NCBI GenBank assembly: GCA_038748065.1
Contig: JBCDJG010000007.1
Location: forward strand, 62,001 to 126,000
Direction of reading: 5' to 3'
DNA length: 64,000 nt
Source: JBCDJG01 sp038748065
GTDB lineage: Bacteria; Pseudomonadota; Gammaproteobacteria; Pseudomonadales; Halieaceae
In this document: positions 16,232 through 24,894 of the stretch, piece after piece
Position numbering within the stretch: position 1 is the stretch's first letter
Layout: the number at the start of each line of letters is the position of its first letter
Program-made: the position numbers and the translations under genes
The notes under the pieces: model-generated
What the model saw: only the letters and a program-made list of their open reading frames with translations
What the model was told of the DNA's origin: nothing
The model's database searches: none

Positions 16232-17095
16232 CTACTCAACGACCGCGTCACCGAAACTTGTCGTTTCACCGAAGAACGCGCGGTGCGAGGGCGGCTCGCG
16301 TCCATTCACGTCGAGAACACCGTATTCTGCGCCCAATTCCGCACCTATCCAGACCTGGCCACTGCGCGATATGAGATCAGGGTCCTTGGCCAGCGCATCA
16401 ATCACCCGACCGGTGAACTGAGGTGTCTCGCAAGTTTCAGCCAGCCCGGCGTATTTCTCCGGCTCAGCGGCCATAACCCTGGCGGTACGCTCAGTCAACA
16501 ATAAGCCCATCCATATCGAAACGACCGCGACCTCGTGCGGCTTGAAATCAACCGCCATATCGTGGGCCATTTTGTCGACGGCGGCTTTGCCCGCACCGTA
16601 GGCAGGGCCATGCATGTAAATACGACCGCCGAAGGACGAGGTATTCACAACCAGTCCCGCGCCGCTCGCCAGCAGCAGGGGCGCCGCGTGCCAGGTCGCC
16701 ACATAGTGCGATCGCATGCCCACGTTCCATACATCGGTCAAGGCCAAGGGCTTTTCCCAGAACGGGCCGGTCTGCGTTAATGCATCGTGCAAGCTGGTGG
16801 CATTGTTGATCAACAGGTCAAGGCGGCCCTGCTCGTCACGGACCTGATCGAACAGAACCTTAACGTCAGCGTCTGAGGCGTGATCACAGTATACGGGGAT
16901 GCCCTTGCCGCCCGCGTCATCGATGGCTTTCGCCGTCGCGCCTATACTGCCGGGTAGATCTGCGTCGCCCTCTTCCCGCGACCGACCGGTAACGTAGACG
17001 GTGTCGCCCATCTCGCCCAGCGCCAGGGCGATACCCTTGCCTGCGCCGCGGCTGGCGCCAGTCACTACCACTACTCGATCCCTGTCCAAAGCCAT
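16232..17095 (-). CDS. SDR family oxidoreductase (DHRS1-like)
   Basis: This 287-residue short-chain dehydrogenase has the cofactor motif VVVTGASRGAGKGIA, NNATS after strand 4, and the active-site Ser in NTSSFGG with YGAGK for the Tyr-x3-Lys pair. The relatively long C-terminal part and the RDRVVVVTGASRGAGKG start resemble DHRS1-type SDRs. The ATG at 17095 (GGAG 8 bases upstream) is preferred over an upstream ATG that lacks the fold. It lies 157 bases upstream of the HsaA-like gene on the same strand, so it may belong to the same degradation regulon. Confidence 0.88.
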   Translation of the reverse strand: MALDRDRVVVVTGASRGAGKGIALALGEMGDTVYVTGRSREEGDADLPGSIGATAKAIDDAGGKGIPVYCDHASDADVKVLFDQVRDEQGRLDLLINNATSLHDALTQTGPFWEKPLALTDVWNVGMRSHYVATWHAAPLLLASGAGLVVNTSSFGGRIYMHGPAYGAGKAAVDKMAHDMAVDFKPHEVAVVSIWMGLLLTERTARVMAAEPEKYAGLAETCETPQFTGRVIDALAKDPDLISRSGQVWIGAELGAEYGVLDVNGREPPSHRAFFGETTSFGDAVVE

Positions 17096-17191
17096 CGCTG
17101 CATCTCCACGCCACTCAATTACGGCAGTCTTTACGCAAGCCTGCGGCACCATGCTAATCTCGCACCTCTCGCAAGCCAAGCTACGTGCCTG

Positions 17192-17956
17192 ATGCACGGC
17201 CAACATGTTATGCCACTACGTCGAAAATTAACCGCAGCCTGTTTGTGGAGCCTGCTAAGCAGCCTCGGGAGCCAGAACGGATCGGCTGAACCCCGGCGCG
17301 GGTGGGACGAGGGCGCGCCGCCTCATCTCCTTGCTGTGGGTCGCCTGCTCGTACCCAGTTCAAGGATTGAGGACGGTCGTCGTCGTCATCACCTGGAGGA
17401 ATGCAGTGCAACCCTGGTAGCGCTGCCTGGTCAAACACGCTCCAATACAATCGTCAGCGCCTGGCACTGCATTGAGGACTACGCCGACCTGTCGCGACCC
17501 ATCAGCTTTGTACTTGCCCCGTCTGGGCAGGAGCGCCTGCGCACGACGGCGCGGCGCGTATCGGACGGCGGCCATATCGACAGCGACTGGGCGGTGTTGC
17601 GTCTGGCCAAGGCAGTACCCGTCGCAACTGCTTCAGCAATCCAGGTCAACTGGGAGGTTCCAAATCGGGAGCGCCCTGTCACGATGGCCGGTTACTCCGG
17701 CGATGGCCTTACTGGCGGTAGCGGACAGGCGCTCAGCTATCATCCTGACTGCGACATAACCGGCGAGGCCGCCGACATGCTCGCCACAAACTGCGAGGCC
17801 TTTAAAGGCGCGTCCGGCGGTGCGGTAACACAGTGGAACCCGGCATCGGGCGTCTTTGAGCTAACCGGCGTGATCTCCCAGGGCGATAGCGAAGGCATCA
17901 GTCTTTTTGTTCCCACGGAACGCTTCGCCGGGGCCCTGCGCGCAGCTATCCGGTAG
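17192..17956 (+). CDS. Secreted trypsin-like (S1) serine protease
   Basis: This 254-residue protein has an N-terminal hydrophobic signal-like stretch (LTAACLWSLLSSLGS). A chymotrypsin-fold triad is visible: His in SAWHC, Asp in SDWAVLRL and Ser in GASGGAV. The HC pairing and the ATNC segment suggest disulphides and periplasmic or extracellular location. It resembles small V8/trypsin-like proteases rather than DegP, since no PDZ domain follows. ATG at 17210 is an alternative start; neither has a strong ribosome site. Its substrate is unknown. It is transcribed away from the SDR gene. Confidence 0.8.
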   Translation: MHGQHVMPLRRKLTAACLWSLLSSLGSQNGSAEPRRGWDEGAPPHLLAVGRLLVPSSRIEDGRRRHHLEECSATLVALPGQTRSNTIVSAWHCIEDYADLSRPISFVLAPSGQERLRTTARRVSDGGHIDSDWAVLRLAKAVPVATASAIQVNWEVPNRERPVTMAGYSGDGLTGGSGQALSYHPDCDITGEAADMLATNCEAFKGASGGAVTQWNPASGVFELTGVISQGDSEGISLFVPTERFAGALRAAIR

Positions 17957-18013
17957 CAGCTGCCAGGAGCAAGTGCCAGGCGCACATGACCGGCAGCCGC
18001 TGACCCGAAGTGA

Positions 18014-18970
18014 TCAGCAGCCTTCGGATTTACGCGAGACCACCTTTTGGCGGGCCGGCGGCGGCGCAGCAATGTGCGGCTCGCCGCGTGAGCGCGCAAG
18101 CTCTACCTGTTTCTGTCGCTCCTTGAAACGCGATTTCTTTGCGTCGGTCAACTGCTTGAAGCAATGCGGACACGAGACACCCCTCTCATACATGGGGGAA
18201 CGCTTATCCTCTTCGGTAATGGGGTGCCGGCATCCGTGACACTGATCGTACTGGCCTTTTTCGAGCGCGTGGTTAACCGCTACCCGATTGTCGAAGACAA
18301 AGCACTCTCCTTGCCACGCACTGCTTTCCTCTGGCACGTCCTCCAGGTATTTCAGGATGCCGCCCTGCAGGTGGTAGACCTCCTCGAACCCTTCATTGAG
18401 CATAAAGGCCGAGGCTTTCTCGCAGCGAATGCCGCCCGTGCAGAACATCGCCACCTTGCGCTGCTTGCCCGGGTCCAGTTTGCTGCGCACCCAATCCGGG
18501 AATTCCCGGAAGTTCGTCGTCCGCGGATTCAGGGCGCCGCGAAACGAACCGATGTCCACCTCATAGTCGTTGCGCGTATCAATGACGACCACGTCGGGAT
18601 CATCGATAATGGTATTCCAGTCGCAGGGCCTGACATAGGTGCCGACACGCTCGTTGGGATCGACGCCGGCCACCCCCATCGTCACGATCTCTTTCTTCAG
18701 TTTCACCTTCATACGATAGAAGGGCTCACCGTCGTCGATGGACTCCTTGTGCTCGAGGCCTGCCAGTCGCTCATCGCTGCGCAGATAAGCCAGCACTTCA
18801 TCGATAGCCGCGCGACTGCCAGCGATCGTGCCGTTGATGCCTTCTTGTGCAAGCAAGAGCGTGCCGCGAACGCCAGCGTCGCGGCAGGCGTCCAGAAGCG
18901 GCTCTCGGAGCGCCTCATAATCGGGTAGCGCCACAAACTTGTACAGTGCGGCCACGACCACATCAGACAT
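18014..18970 (-). CDS. trhO: tRNA uridine(34) hydroxylase, rhodanese-like
   Basis: This 318-residue protein of the YceA/TrhO family makes 5-hydroxyuridine at the wobble position of certain tRNAs. An N-terminal acylphosphatase-like part (LLAQEGINGTIAGS) precedes a rhodanese domain with the catalytic Cys in FCTGGIRCEKAS and a C-terminal Cys pair (HGCRHP, CPHCF) that looks like a zinc site. Its ATG shares one base with the bolA stop (TGATG), so the two are coupled. The pairing with bolA may reflect sulfur/iron metabolism, but no functional link is established here. Confidence 0.92.
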   Translation of the reverse strand: MSDVVVAALYKFVALPDYEALREPLLDACRDAGVRGTLLLAQEGINGTIAGSRAAIDEVLAYLRSDERLAGLEHKESIDDGEPFYRMKVKLKKEIVTMGVAGVDPNERVGTYVRPCDWNTIIDDPDVVVIDTRNDYEVDIGSFRGALNPRTTNFREFPDWVRSKLDPGKQRKVAMFCTGGIRCEKASAFMLNEGFEEVYHLQGGILKYLEDVPEESSAWQGECFVFDNRVAVNHALEKGQYDQCHGCRHPITEEDKRSPMYERGVSCPHCFKQLTDAKKSRFKERQKQVELARSRGEPHIAAPPPARQKVVSRKSEGC

Positions 18971-19293
18971 CAGAGCGCCTCGCTCTTGCTTCCCCCGAGA
19001 CAGTCGGGCGAGACCGGCGCGGATTCATCGCGCGCCTGCCACTCATCGGGTGAGTAGGTATGCAGGGCCAGTGCGTGCACCGGGCCTGCGAGCTCATCCG
19101 CGAGCGCGGCATACACCTGCTGGTGCCTTGCCACCTTACGCTTGCCTTCGAACGCCGCCGTCACAAGCACCACACGGAAATGCGTTTCGGAGTTTGCAGG
19201 CACGCTGTGCATGTGGCTTTCGTTAGATACCTCAAGGTGTCCGGGCTCAAAGCCCGCGATCAACTTGCTTTCAATCGACTGCTGTACCGACAT
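18970..19293 (-). CDS. bolA: BolA family protein
   Basis: This 107-residue BolA/IbaG-family protein carries the conserved ESHMHSVPANSETHFRVVLV segment, followed by RKVARHQQVYAALADEL and the helix-strand HALALHTYSPDEW. BolA proteins act with monothiol glutaredoxins in iron-sulfur trafficking and affect cell shape under stress. The ATG at 19293 has GAGGTGG just upstream; the longer frame adds 13 codons without support. The last 20 residues after the fold (ESAPVSPDCLGGSKSEAL) are a variable tail. Two TATAAT hexamers lie about 100 bases upstream. Confidence 0.92.
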   Translation of the reverse strand: MSVQQSIESKLIAGFEPGHLEVSNESHMHSVPANSETHFRVVLVTAAFEGKRKVARHQQVYAALADELAGPVHALALHTYSPDEWQARDESAPVSPDCLGGSKSEAL

Positions 19294-19383
19294 TACGCCA
19301 CCTCGAATAGCTTGCGCAGAGCACTCCCTCAAGGACTGGGCTCGATGAGCCTAGCCAGGATACTCTGCCAGCGTGAATACATG

Positions 19384-19405
19384 ATTATATGCGGTCGCGA
19401 TTATA
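19384..19405 (-). promoter_or_regulatory. Two -10-like TATAAT boxes upstream of bolA
   Basis: On the minus strand TATAAT occurs at 19405-19400 and again at 19389-19384, 16 bases apart. Neither has a good -35 hexamer 16-18 bases upstream. Tandem starts, or a promoter that relies little on a -35 element such as a sigma-S one, would fit the known stress control of bolA in E. coli. Confidence 0.45.
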
Positions 19406-19407
19406 GC

Positions 19408-20436
19408 CTAGCGCCGCTGCGCCCGGTACTGGCCGGGTGTCATACCCGTCCACTTCTTGAAGGACCGGTGGAAGGCACTCGGGTCGGTGAAACCCATTTG
19501 CAGGGCAACGTCGTTAATGGACAGTTCCGGGCGATCGAGGCAAAGCTTTGCAGCCTCACAGCGAGCCTCGTCCTTGAGCTGTTGGAAGGTTGTACCCTCG
19601 CGCTTGAGGCGCCTGCGCAGCGTGGGTGCTGAAATATTGAGCGCGCCGCTAATGACTTCAAAACCCGGGAATCCGTCGCTGAAGTCATGTCCAATCATAG
19701 CCTTAACCTGACCGGATAAGTTGTCGTTGTCCGGCGTACTCTCCATGATCAAAAGCTGGTAAGGGGCAGTGCGCAAAAATTCACGCAGAGAGTGCTCCGT
19801 ATGCACAACGGGCCAGGCCAGGCAGGCGCTGTCGAAGTACATCAGGTTGCTAGGCTGGTTGAAGTTCAGCGGGCAGCTGAACAGATCTTCGTAACGCTGC
19901 AGGCGTTCCGGCGGGGACCCAGCGAAATCAACCCGCTTGAGCTCGATAGGACGACCACTCAACCAGCCAAAAAAACGGTGCCACATAGATAAGCCATAGG
20001 CATCTGGTGCAGACACACGTTCGTCGCCATTTTTGCGTACTGTGCGATAGCCCACCCTCGCAAACTGTTCGCTGAAGTTCGCAGTTAGCTGACTCCGCTC
20101 GTCGAAAAAAGTACGATAAAACTCCGAGGCGCGTTTAATAGCCTGGCCCAGGTTGTTGCAAGAAATGACGCAGTAGCACATCATGCGGAACGCACCCGGC
20201 GCCACCATTTCGGTATCGTGTATGCCGAAGGTCTCATCCTGCAGAAGCCGAAGCACCTGCTGGTAGATGCGCGAGTACTGCATTGCACTGATCTCGCTGC
20301 GATAACCGGGCGCAGACGCGTCCATCGGGTCAAAGTCCAGGCCAGCCCGTTCCAGCATGGGCTGAAAGTCGTAACCGTAATCGCCCGCTCTACGGAGCAG
20401 AGTACGGACAAAGCGTGTCGGCACGCGATCGCTCAT
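19408..20436 (-). CDS. AraC-family transcriptional regulator
   Basis: This 342-residue regulator has an N-terminal Arabinose_bd-type ligand domain (about 20-210) and a C-terminal double helix-turn-helix ending ALQMGFTDPSAFHRSFKKWTGMTPGQYR. This AraC subgroup often responds to fatty acids or other lipids. It stands upstream of bolA on the same strand and divergent from the repeat-containing gene at 20572. It is 3 kb from the meta-cleavage operon, so a role there is possible but not supported by position. Confidence 0.9.
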   Translation of the reverse strand: MSDRVPTRFVRTLLRRAGDYGYDFQPMLERAGLDFDPMDASAPGYRSEISAMQYSRIYQQVLRLLQDETFGIHDTEMVAPGAFRMMCYCVISCNNLGQAIKRASEFYRTFFDERSQLTANFSEQFARVGYRTVRKNGDERVSAPDAYGLSMWHRFFGWLSGRPIELKRVDFAGSPPERLQRYEDLFSCPLNFNQPSNLMYFDSACLAWPVVHTEHSLREFLRTAPYQLLIMESTPDNDNLSGQVKAMIGHDFSDGFPGFEVISGALNISAPTLRRRLKREGTTFQQLKDEARCEAAKLCLDRPELSINDVALQMGFTDPSAFHRSFKKWTGMTPGQYRAQRR

Positions 20437-20571
20437 TGCGGGCTCCGAATATTGAGGGCGCGTAGTCTAGCAGAATCGGGCACCAACTAGATGTCCCGCT
20501 TGTACTTGCGGGATGGTGGGCCTGCCCCACGGGCAGTATACTGGGCCTGACAGGAAAGAGGGGTGTGTCCG

Positions 20572-21234
20572 ATGAGCGAGCGTTACAACGTTTACTTTCA
20601 GGGTGAGGTAGCGCCCGGCCAGTCCATGCCTGCCGTGCGCAGTAAGCTGGCCTCTATTTTTAACGCGGATAAGGAAACGCTGGACAAACTGTTCAGTGGC
20701 AGGCCACAGCTGATCAAGAAGGCATGCGATAAAGAGACCGCACTGAAGTTCAAGCGCGCGCTGGAGGATGCTGGCGCCGTGCCCGTGGTTCGTCGCTTGG
20801 AGACCGAGGAAAATGAGGGCCTGAGCCTGGCACCCCTCGGCGCTGATCTGCTGCAAGGCGCCGAACGCAAGCAAGAGTCAGTCGTTACCGTAGATACCGC
20901 CGCTCTTGATCTTGTAGCGAACGACACAGTCGTCAGCACCCCGGCGCACGAGGGCGTGAGCGCCCCGGATGTGAGCCACCTTTCGCTGGCAGAACCCGGC
21001 ATCATCCCCAACCTGCCCGGACCGGATCCCATACCGGAGCCGGCACTCGACAACATCTCACTGTGCCCCGACGGCACTGATCTCAGCGATTGTGCAGCTG
21101 CTCCGGTCGCACTTGCGGCGATGAATCTCGAAGGGCTATCGGTCGCGGACCTCGGATCGGACATGCTCGCTCCCGCCGAGCGCAAAGCAGAATCTGCAGC
21201 TGCCCCGGACGTCAGTCACCTGAGTCTGAACTAG
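20572..21234 (+). CDS. Conserved hypothetical with SLAPLGADLL-type repeats
   Basis: This 220-residue protein has two parts. Residues 1-75 (YNVYFQGEVAPGQSMPAVRS, then LFSGRPQLIKKACDKETA and FKRALEDAGAVPVVR) form a small conserved domain found in many gammaproteobacterial proteins of unknown function. The rest is acidic and repetitive: GLSLAPLGADLLQGAERKQE recurs as GLSVADLGSDMLAPAERKAE, and APDVSHLSL occurs twice. No signal peptide or membrane segment is seen. The ATG at 20572 follows AGAGGGG. It could be a soluble adaptor or scaffold, but no function is known. It ends 22 bases into the sensor kinase gene on the other strand. Confidence 0.8.
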   Translation: MSERYNVYFQGEVAPGQSMPAVRSKLASIFNADKETLDKLFSGRPQLIKKACDKETALKFKRALEDAGAVPVVRRLETEENEGLSLAPLGADLLQGAERKQESVVTVDTAALDLVANDTVVSTPAHEGVSAPDVSHLSLAEPGIIPNLPGPDPIPEPALDNISLCPDGTDLSDCAAAPVALAAMNLEGLSVADLGSDMLAPAERKAESAAAPDVSHLSLN

Positions 21235-22642
21235 GCAGGTGCACCCGTACCTGCAAACCGGGCTTGTTATTGGCCAACTCCAGCGCACCGCCATGGTACT
21301 GGGTAATCGCCCGAGCCAGGCTCAGGCCAAGTCCGTGGCCGGGCTGTTCGCTGCGCGCTGATTCCAAGCGGTAGAAGCGGCGAAACACATTTTCGCGCTC
21401 GGCGTCGGGAATACCCGGCCCGGAATCTGCGACGATGACCGTGAGCTGATCTTCACCGCTGGCGCGCTGCAATTCAATCGCGATCGAGCGGCCGCCCGGT
21501 GAGTACTTAATGGCGTTATCCAAAAGGTTAGCGAACATCTGGAACAGCAGATCAACGTCACCGTTTATGTTGAATGGCAGATCTACCCGGTTATTGATGG
21601 CTATCCCGCGCGCATGGGCAAGTGGCTCGTAAAGCTCAACGACATCTGCAAGAAGCTCCGTCAGATCAAGCTGCGCCGCGTCAGAGAGCTGGCCACCTGA
21701 CTCCAGCGCCGAAATTCTCAGCAGCGCGTTGAAGGTTGACAGGAGTTCGTCACAGTCTTCTATCACCGACTGCACACCCTCGCGCCCTTCATCATCAAGC
21801 TGATTGCGCAGCTGGCTTAGGCGGTTGTGCATGCGTGTCAGAGGCGTGCGCAGATCGTGCGCGATATTGTCGGACACATTTCGCACGCCTTGCATCAGTG
21901 ACTCCATCTGGTCCAGCGTGTCGTTGACGATCAATGCCAGATCGCGCACGTAGCCCTTCTGAGCGTCAGCATCCAGACGCTGACGTGGGTTACCCCGTAG
22001 AATCCGCTGTAACTGTATATTGAGCTGATCGACTTGCGAGAGCGTGCGAGAAGCACTCAGAAAACCGCCAATAACGCCGAGAATAACCGTAGCAATCATC
22101 GCCCTTAGCAGCGTCAAAACCACAAGACCCGCCTGGTTGACAGCGTCGCGGTAGGAACGCGCAACAATGACTCGGTAACGGCTGTCGAGCGGCATGCGCC
22201 GTGCCAGGAAGTCCACTTCTATCTCCTCTCCCCAGTTCAGGAGATTCATCTGGAACGCCAGCCAGCCGTCATCGAATTCCTCGTAGCTGGAGTCGGGCGG
22301 CAGATCTCCGGCAATCGGCATGTCACTTTCATCCAACACCAGATATGAGAAGCGGTGGAAGGCCGGCCGAGTGACCGAGTCCTTGATGTATTGCTCCACG
22401 CCCTGCATGCCCTGACCCCGGTAAATAATCTGCAGGGAGTCGAGCTCATCCACAATAGAGGCGCCAAGCTCATTGAAGTAGTTGCGACTAAACAGGGCGT
22501 AAAGCACGGCAAGCAGCAGAAAAACGGTGGCACTCAGCACAATCACGTACTTCGCGATATACCGAAAGGTCAGGCTGCCAAGCACCTCACGCACGCGCAA
22601 TCGCGATTGCCGGGGCTTAGCCTGCGTCTGTATTCCCGCCAA
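21212..22642 (-). CDS. Sensor histidine kinase
   Basis: This membrane kinase of about 476 residues has a first membrane helix (YVIVLSATVFLLLAVLYALF), a periplasmic sensor of about 130 residues, and a second helix (LLRAMIATVILGVIGGFLSA). A HAMP linker, an H-box NIAHDLRTPLTRMHNRL and a catalytic domain with NLLDNAIKYSPGG, DSGPGIP and GHGLGLSLAR follow. It should phosphorylate the adjacent OmpR-type regulator. The start is uncertain: TTG at 22642 has GGAGCAGGG 7 bases upstream and overlaps the regulator end; GTG codons at 22594 or 22585 are alternatives. The signal sensed is unknown. Confidence 0.88.
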   Translation of the reverse strand: MAGIQTQAKPRQSRLRVREVLGSLTFRYIAKYVIVLSATVFLLLAVLYALFSRNYFNELGASIVDELDSLQIIYRGQGMQGVEQYIKDSVTRPAFHRFSYLVLDESDMPIAGDLPPDSSYEEFDDGWLAFQMNLLNWGEEIEVDFLARRMPLDSRYRVIVARSYRDAVNQAGLVVLTLLRAMIATVILGVIGGFLSASRTLSQVDQLNIQLQRILRGNPRQRLDADAQKGYVRDLALIVNDTLDQMESLMQGVRNVSDNIAHDLRTPLTRMHNRLSQLRNQLDDEGREGVQSVIEDCDELLSTFNALLRISALESGGQLSDAAQLDLTELLADVVELYEPLAHARGIAINNRVDLPFNINGDVDLLFQMFANLLDNAIKYSPGGRSIAIELQRASGEDQLTVIVADSGPGIPDAERENVFRRFYRLESARSEQPGHGLGLSLARAITQYHGGALELANNKPGLQVRVHLPSSDSGD

Positions 22643-23309
22643 GCCGATACCCTGCTCCGCGCACCGTATGAAGCAGCGGCCGCTCAAATTCCCTATCAAT
22701 TTTCTGACGCAGTCTCGAGATGTGGACGTCAATGACGTTAGTCTGGGGATCGAAGTGGTAGCCCCAGACATGCTCGAGAAGCATCGCGCGGGTGACCACC
22801 TGGTCGGCATGACGCATCAGGTATTCGAGTAGCTTGTACTCTCGAGGCTGCAGCGACAGAACCTGTTCACCACGGGTCACGGTCTGGCTAAGCAGGTCCA
22901 TATGCAGATCATCAACATCGAGATGTGTTACGGCGTCCCCGGCAAAGCTCGCGCGACGCCGGTAAAGCACCTCCAGGCGGGCCATTAACTCCTCTATTGA
23001 AAACGGCTTGACGAGGTAGTCATCACCGCCGCTCTGCAAGCCCTGGACCCGATCATCTACCTCTCCGAGGGCACTCAGAAAGAGTACGGGAGTACTGACT
23101 TTCTCCGCGCGCAGGGTGCGCACTACGCTCAAGCCATCCAGGCGCGGCAACATGCGATCGACAACCATCACGTCGAAACCCCCGGCGCGCCCGGCCTCAA
23201 GGCCTGCAGGACCGTCCGCAAGGTGCACACAGTGGTGGCCGGCGGCGCGCAGTTCCTCAACCACGAACTGGCCGACTGAGAGATCGTCTTCGATGAGTAG
23301 AACCTTCAT
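22617..23309 (-). CDS. OmpR-family response regulator
   Basis: This 230-residue regulator has a receiver domain with the acidic pair in LLIEDDLSVG, phospho-acceptor Asp51 in VVDRMLPRLDG and Lys in YLVKPFSIEEL. A winged-helix Trans_reg_C domain follows (LSLQPREYKLLEYLMRHADQ, then HISRLRQKID and TVRGAGYRLG). It belongs to the QseB/PhoP-like group. ATG at 23309 is preferred to the GTG just before it, based on AGAGGAGG spacing. It is co-transcribed with the sensor kinase downstream, with overlapping ends. Target genes cannot be seen. Confidence 0.94.
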   Translation of the reverse strand: MKVLLIEDDLSVGQFVVEELRAAGHHCVHLADGPAGLEAGRAGGFDVMVVDRMLPRLDGLSVVRTLRAEKVSTPVLFLSALGEVDDRVQGLQSGGDDYLVKPFSIEELMARLEVLYRRRASFAGDAVTHLDVDDLHMDLLSQTVTRGEQVLSLQPREYKLLEYLMRHADQVVTRAMLLEHVWGYHFDPQTNVIDVHISRLRQKIDREFERPLLHTVRGAGYRLGGNTDAG

Positions 23310-23371
23310 CACCCTCCTCTTACTCGCGGCAATTTAGCATGAGCCCATGACACGATGGTAGACTCTCGCCG

Positions 23372-23836
23372 ATGACGAAAGACGAAGAATTACTGCCTCC
23401 CGGGCTTGGCCGACGCCTGATGGCCATGCTCTATGACACCTTCCTGGTACTGCCACTGGTCATGGTATCGGTCGGCATTGGCTTAGGGTTATTTACGCTG
23501 GCAACGGGCAATGCGGACGCCGGCCTGTCCCCAAACGCGGTGCGGCTGCTCATCATGCTGACCCTTATCGCGTTTTTTAGCGTGTTCTGGTTAAAAAACG
23601 GGCAAACGCTGGGCATGCAGGCCTGGCGAGTCAAGCTGGTGCGTAGCGACGGCGGTGACCTCGCTCTACAGCACTGCCTGCGCCGCTGCGTTGGGGCCGC
23701 CCTGTCGGCCGCCTGCCTCGGCCTGGGCTATCTTTGGTGTCTCGTGGATCGGCGCGGCCGCTACTGGCACGACTATCTGTCGGGCAGCGAACTCGTGCTC
23801 ATGCCAAAGTCCGAAAAATCGGTAACAAAGACCTAG
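23372..23836 (+). CDS. RDD family membrane protein
   Basis: This 154-residue inner-membrane protein has the RDD pattern: a GLGRRLMAMLYDTFLVLPLV opening with the Arg and Asp, a second helix (LIMLTLIAFFSVFWLKNGQT), the TLGMQAWRVKLV segment, a third helix near the C-terminus and DRRGRYWHDYLSGSELVL. RDD proteins are small membrane proteins of uncertain role; some are Na+/H+ antiporters. It is divergent from the two-component system and its end overlaps the convergent lptG by 4 bases. RDD genes next to lptFG are common in this bacterial group. Confidence 0.9.
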   Translation: MTKDEELLPPGLGRRLMAMLYDTFLVLPLVMVSVGIGLGLFTLATGNADAGLSPNAVRLLIMLTLIAFFSVFWLKNGQTLGMQAWRVKLVRSDGGDLALQHCLRRCVGAALSAACLGLGYLWCLVDRRGRYWHDYLSGSELVLMPKSEKSVTKT

Positions 23837-24894
23837 CGCGCGCGCGACAACAGCAGAAAGCCGGCGGCTACACACACGGCAATCGGGACGAGTGCTGCGT
23901 ACAGGGGTGAGAAGCCGAACACCAGGCTGGCTGGACCCAGCAGATCTTGCAGCGTGCGGAAGGTAATGCCAACCACGACCCCGGCAAATATCCTGAACCC
24001 CATGGTGCCGTCCCGCAACGGGCCGAAGATAAAGGAAATCGCTACCAATACCAGGCCTGACACGGCAAGGGGTTGCAACAGCTTTTTCCACAACGCAAGC
24101 TGGTAGTCGTCAGAATCCTGTCCCTGCCCCGCCAGGTAATTGCTGTAGCGGTAAAGATCCGCGATCGAGAGCTGCTCCGGCATGACCATCTCAATCGATA
24201 ACAGGTCTGGCGTAATCGCGGTATTCCAGCGCAAGGTCTTGTGTCGAGTGCGCTGAGTTTCCCAACTGCTGAAGGTGGTCCGCTGTACGCTCTCCATCAT
24301 CCAATGATCGCCGCGGAATTCCGCCCTGTTAGCCCGCAGCGCTGATTGCAACTCGCCTTTTTCATCAAACTGGAATAGAACCAGGCCGTGGGCGATACCC
24401 TGCTTTTCCACGGCGTTGAAATTCAGAAAGGTATTGCCTTCTCGATTCCATACGCCCCCATCAGAGGCGTAGCCGCCAGGCTTCTGCTGGGCCAGCGCGC
24501 GATAGGTCTGAGCGGCCTGTTCACTCCGAGGTGCGACATACTCTCCGATAACAAAACCCAGCGCAGCGACGATAAAGGCAGGTTTCATAGCGATCCAGGT
24601 GAGCCGTGCAGTGGAGACACCCGCTGCGCGCATGACCACAAGTTCACTGGAGCTGGCGAGATTGCCCAGCCCCAGCATGCATCCCACGAGGGCAGCTGGG
24701 CCGATAAACTCATAGAAGCGGTCAGGCATCGTCAGCAAAATGTAGTAGCCGATTTGAGCGAAGCCGTAGGTCTCGCTGGAATCCTCCGCCTCATCCACCA
24801 ACGCGGAGACGGCGTCAAGGCCGACCACCACCATCAGCACCAGCAGAATGGCCCACAGCACAGACTGGGTAATGTAGCGCTCAAGCCTGAGCAT
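23833..24894 (-). CDS. lptG: LPS export ABC permease LptG
   Basis: This 353-residue inner-membrane permease, with LptF and the ATPase LptB, extracts lipopolysaccharide and passes it to LptC. It shows the LptF/G plan: N-terminal helix pair (LERYITQSVLWAILLVLMVV), TMPDRFYEFIGPAALVGCMLG, SSSELVVMRAAGVS, a periplasmic beta-jellyroll domain of about 150 residues, and three C-terminal helices (LLQPLAVSGLVLVAISFIFG). It overlaps lptF by 14 bases, so translation is coupled. The ATG at 24894 is preferred to the GTG one codon before. Confidence 0.95.
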   Translation of the reverse strand: MLRLERYITQSVLWAILLVLMVVVGLDAVSALVDEAEDSSETYGFAQIGYYILLTMPDRFYEFIGPAALVGCMLGLGNLASSSELVVMRAAGVSTARLTWIAMKPAFIVAALGFVIGEYVAPRSEQAAQTYRALAQQKPGGYASDGGVWNREGNTFLNFNAVEKQGIAHGLVLFQFDEKGELQSALRANRAEFRGDHWMMESVQRTTFSSWETQRTRHKTLRWNTAITPDLLSIEMVMPEQLSIADLYRYSNYLAGQGQDSDDYQLALWKKLLQPLAVSGLVLVAISFIFGPLRDGTMGFRIFAGVVVGITFRTLQDLLGPASLVFGFSPLYAALVPIAVCVAAGFLLLSRAR

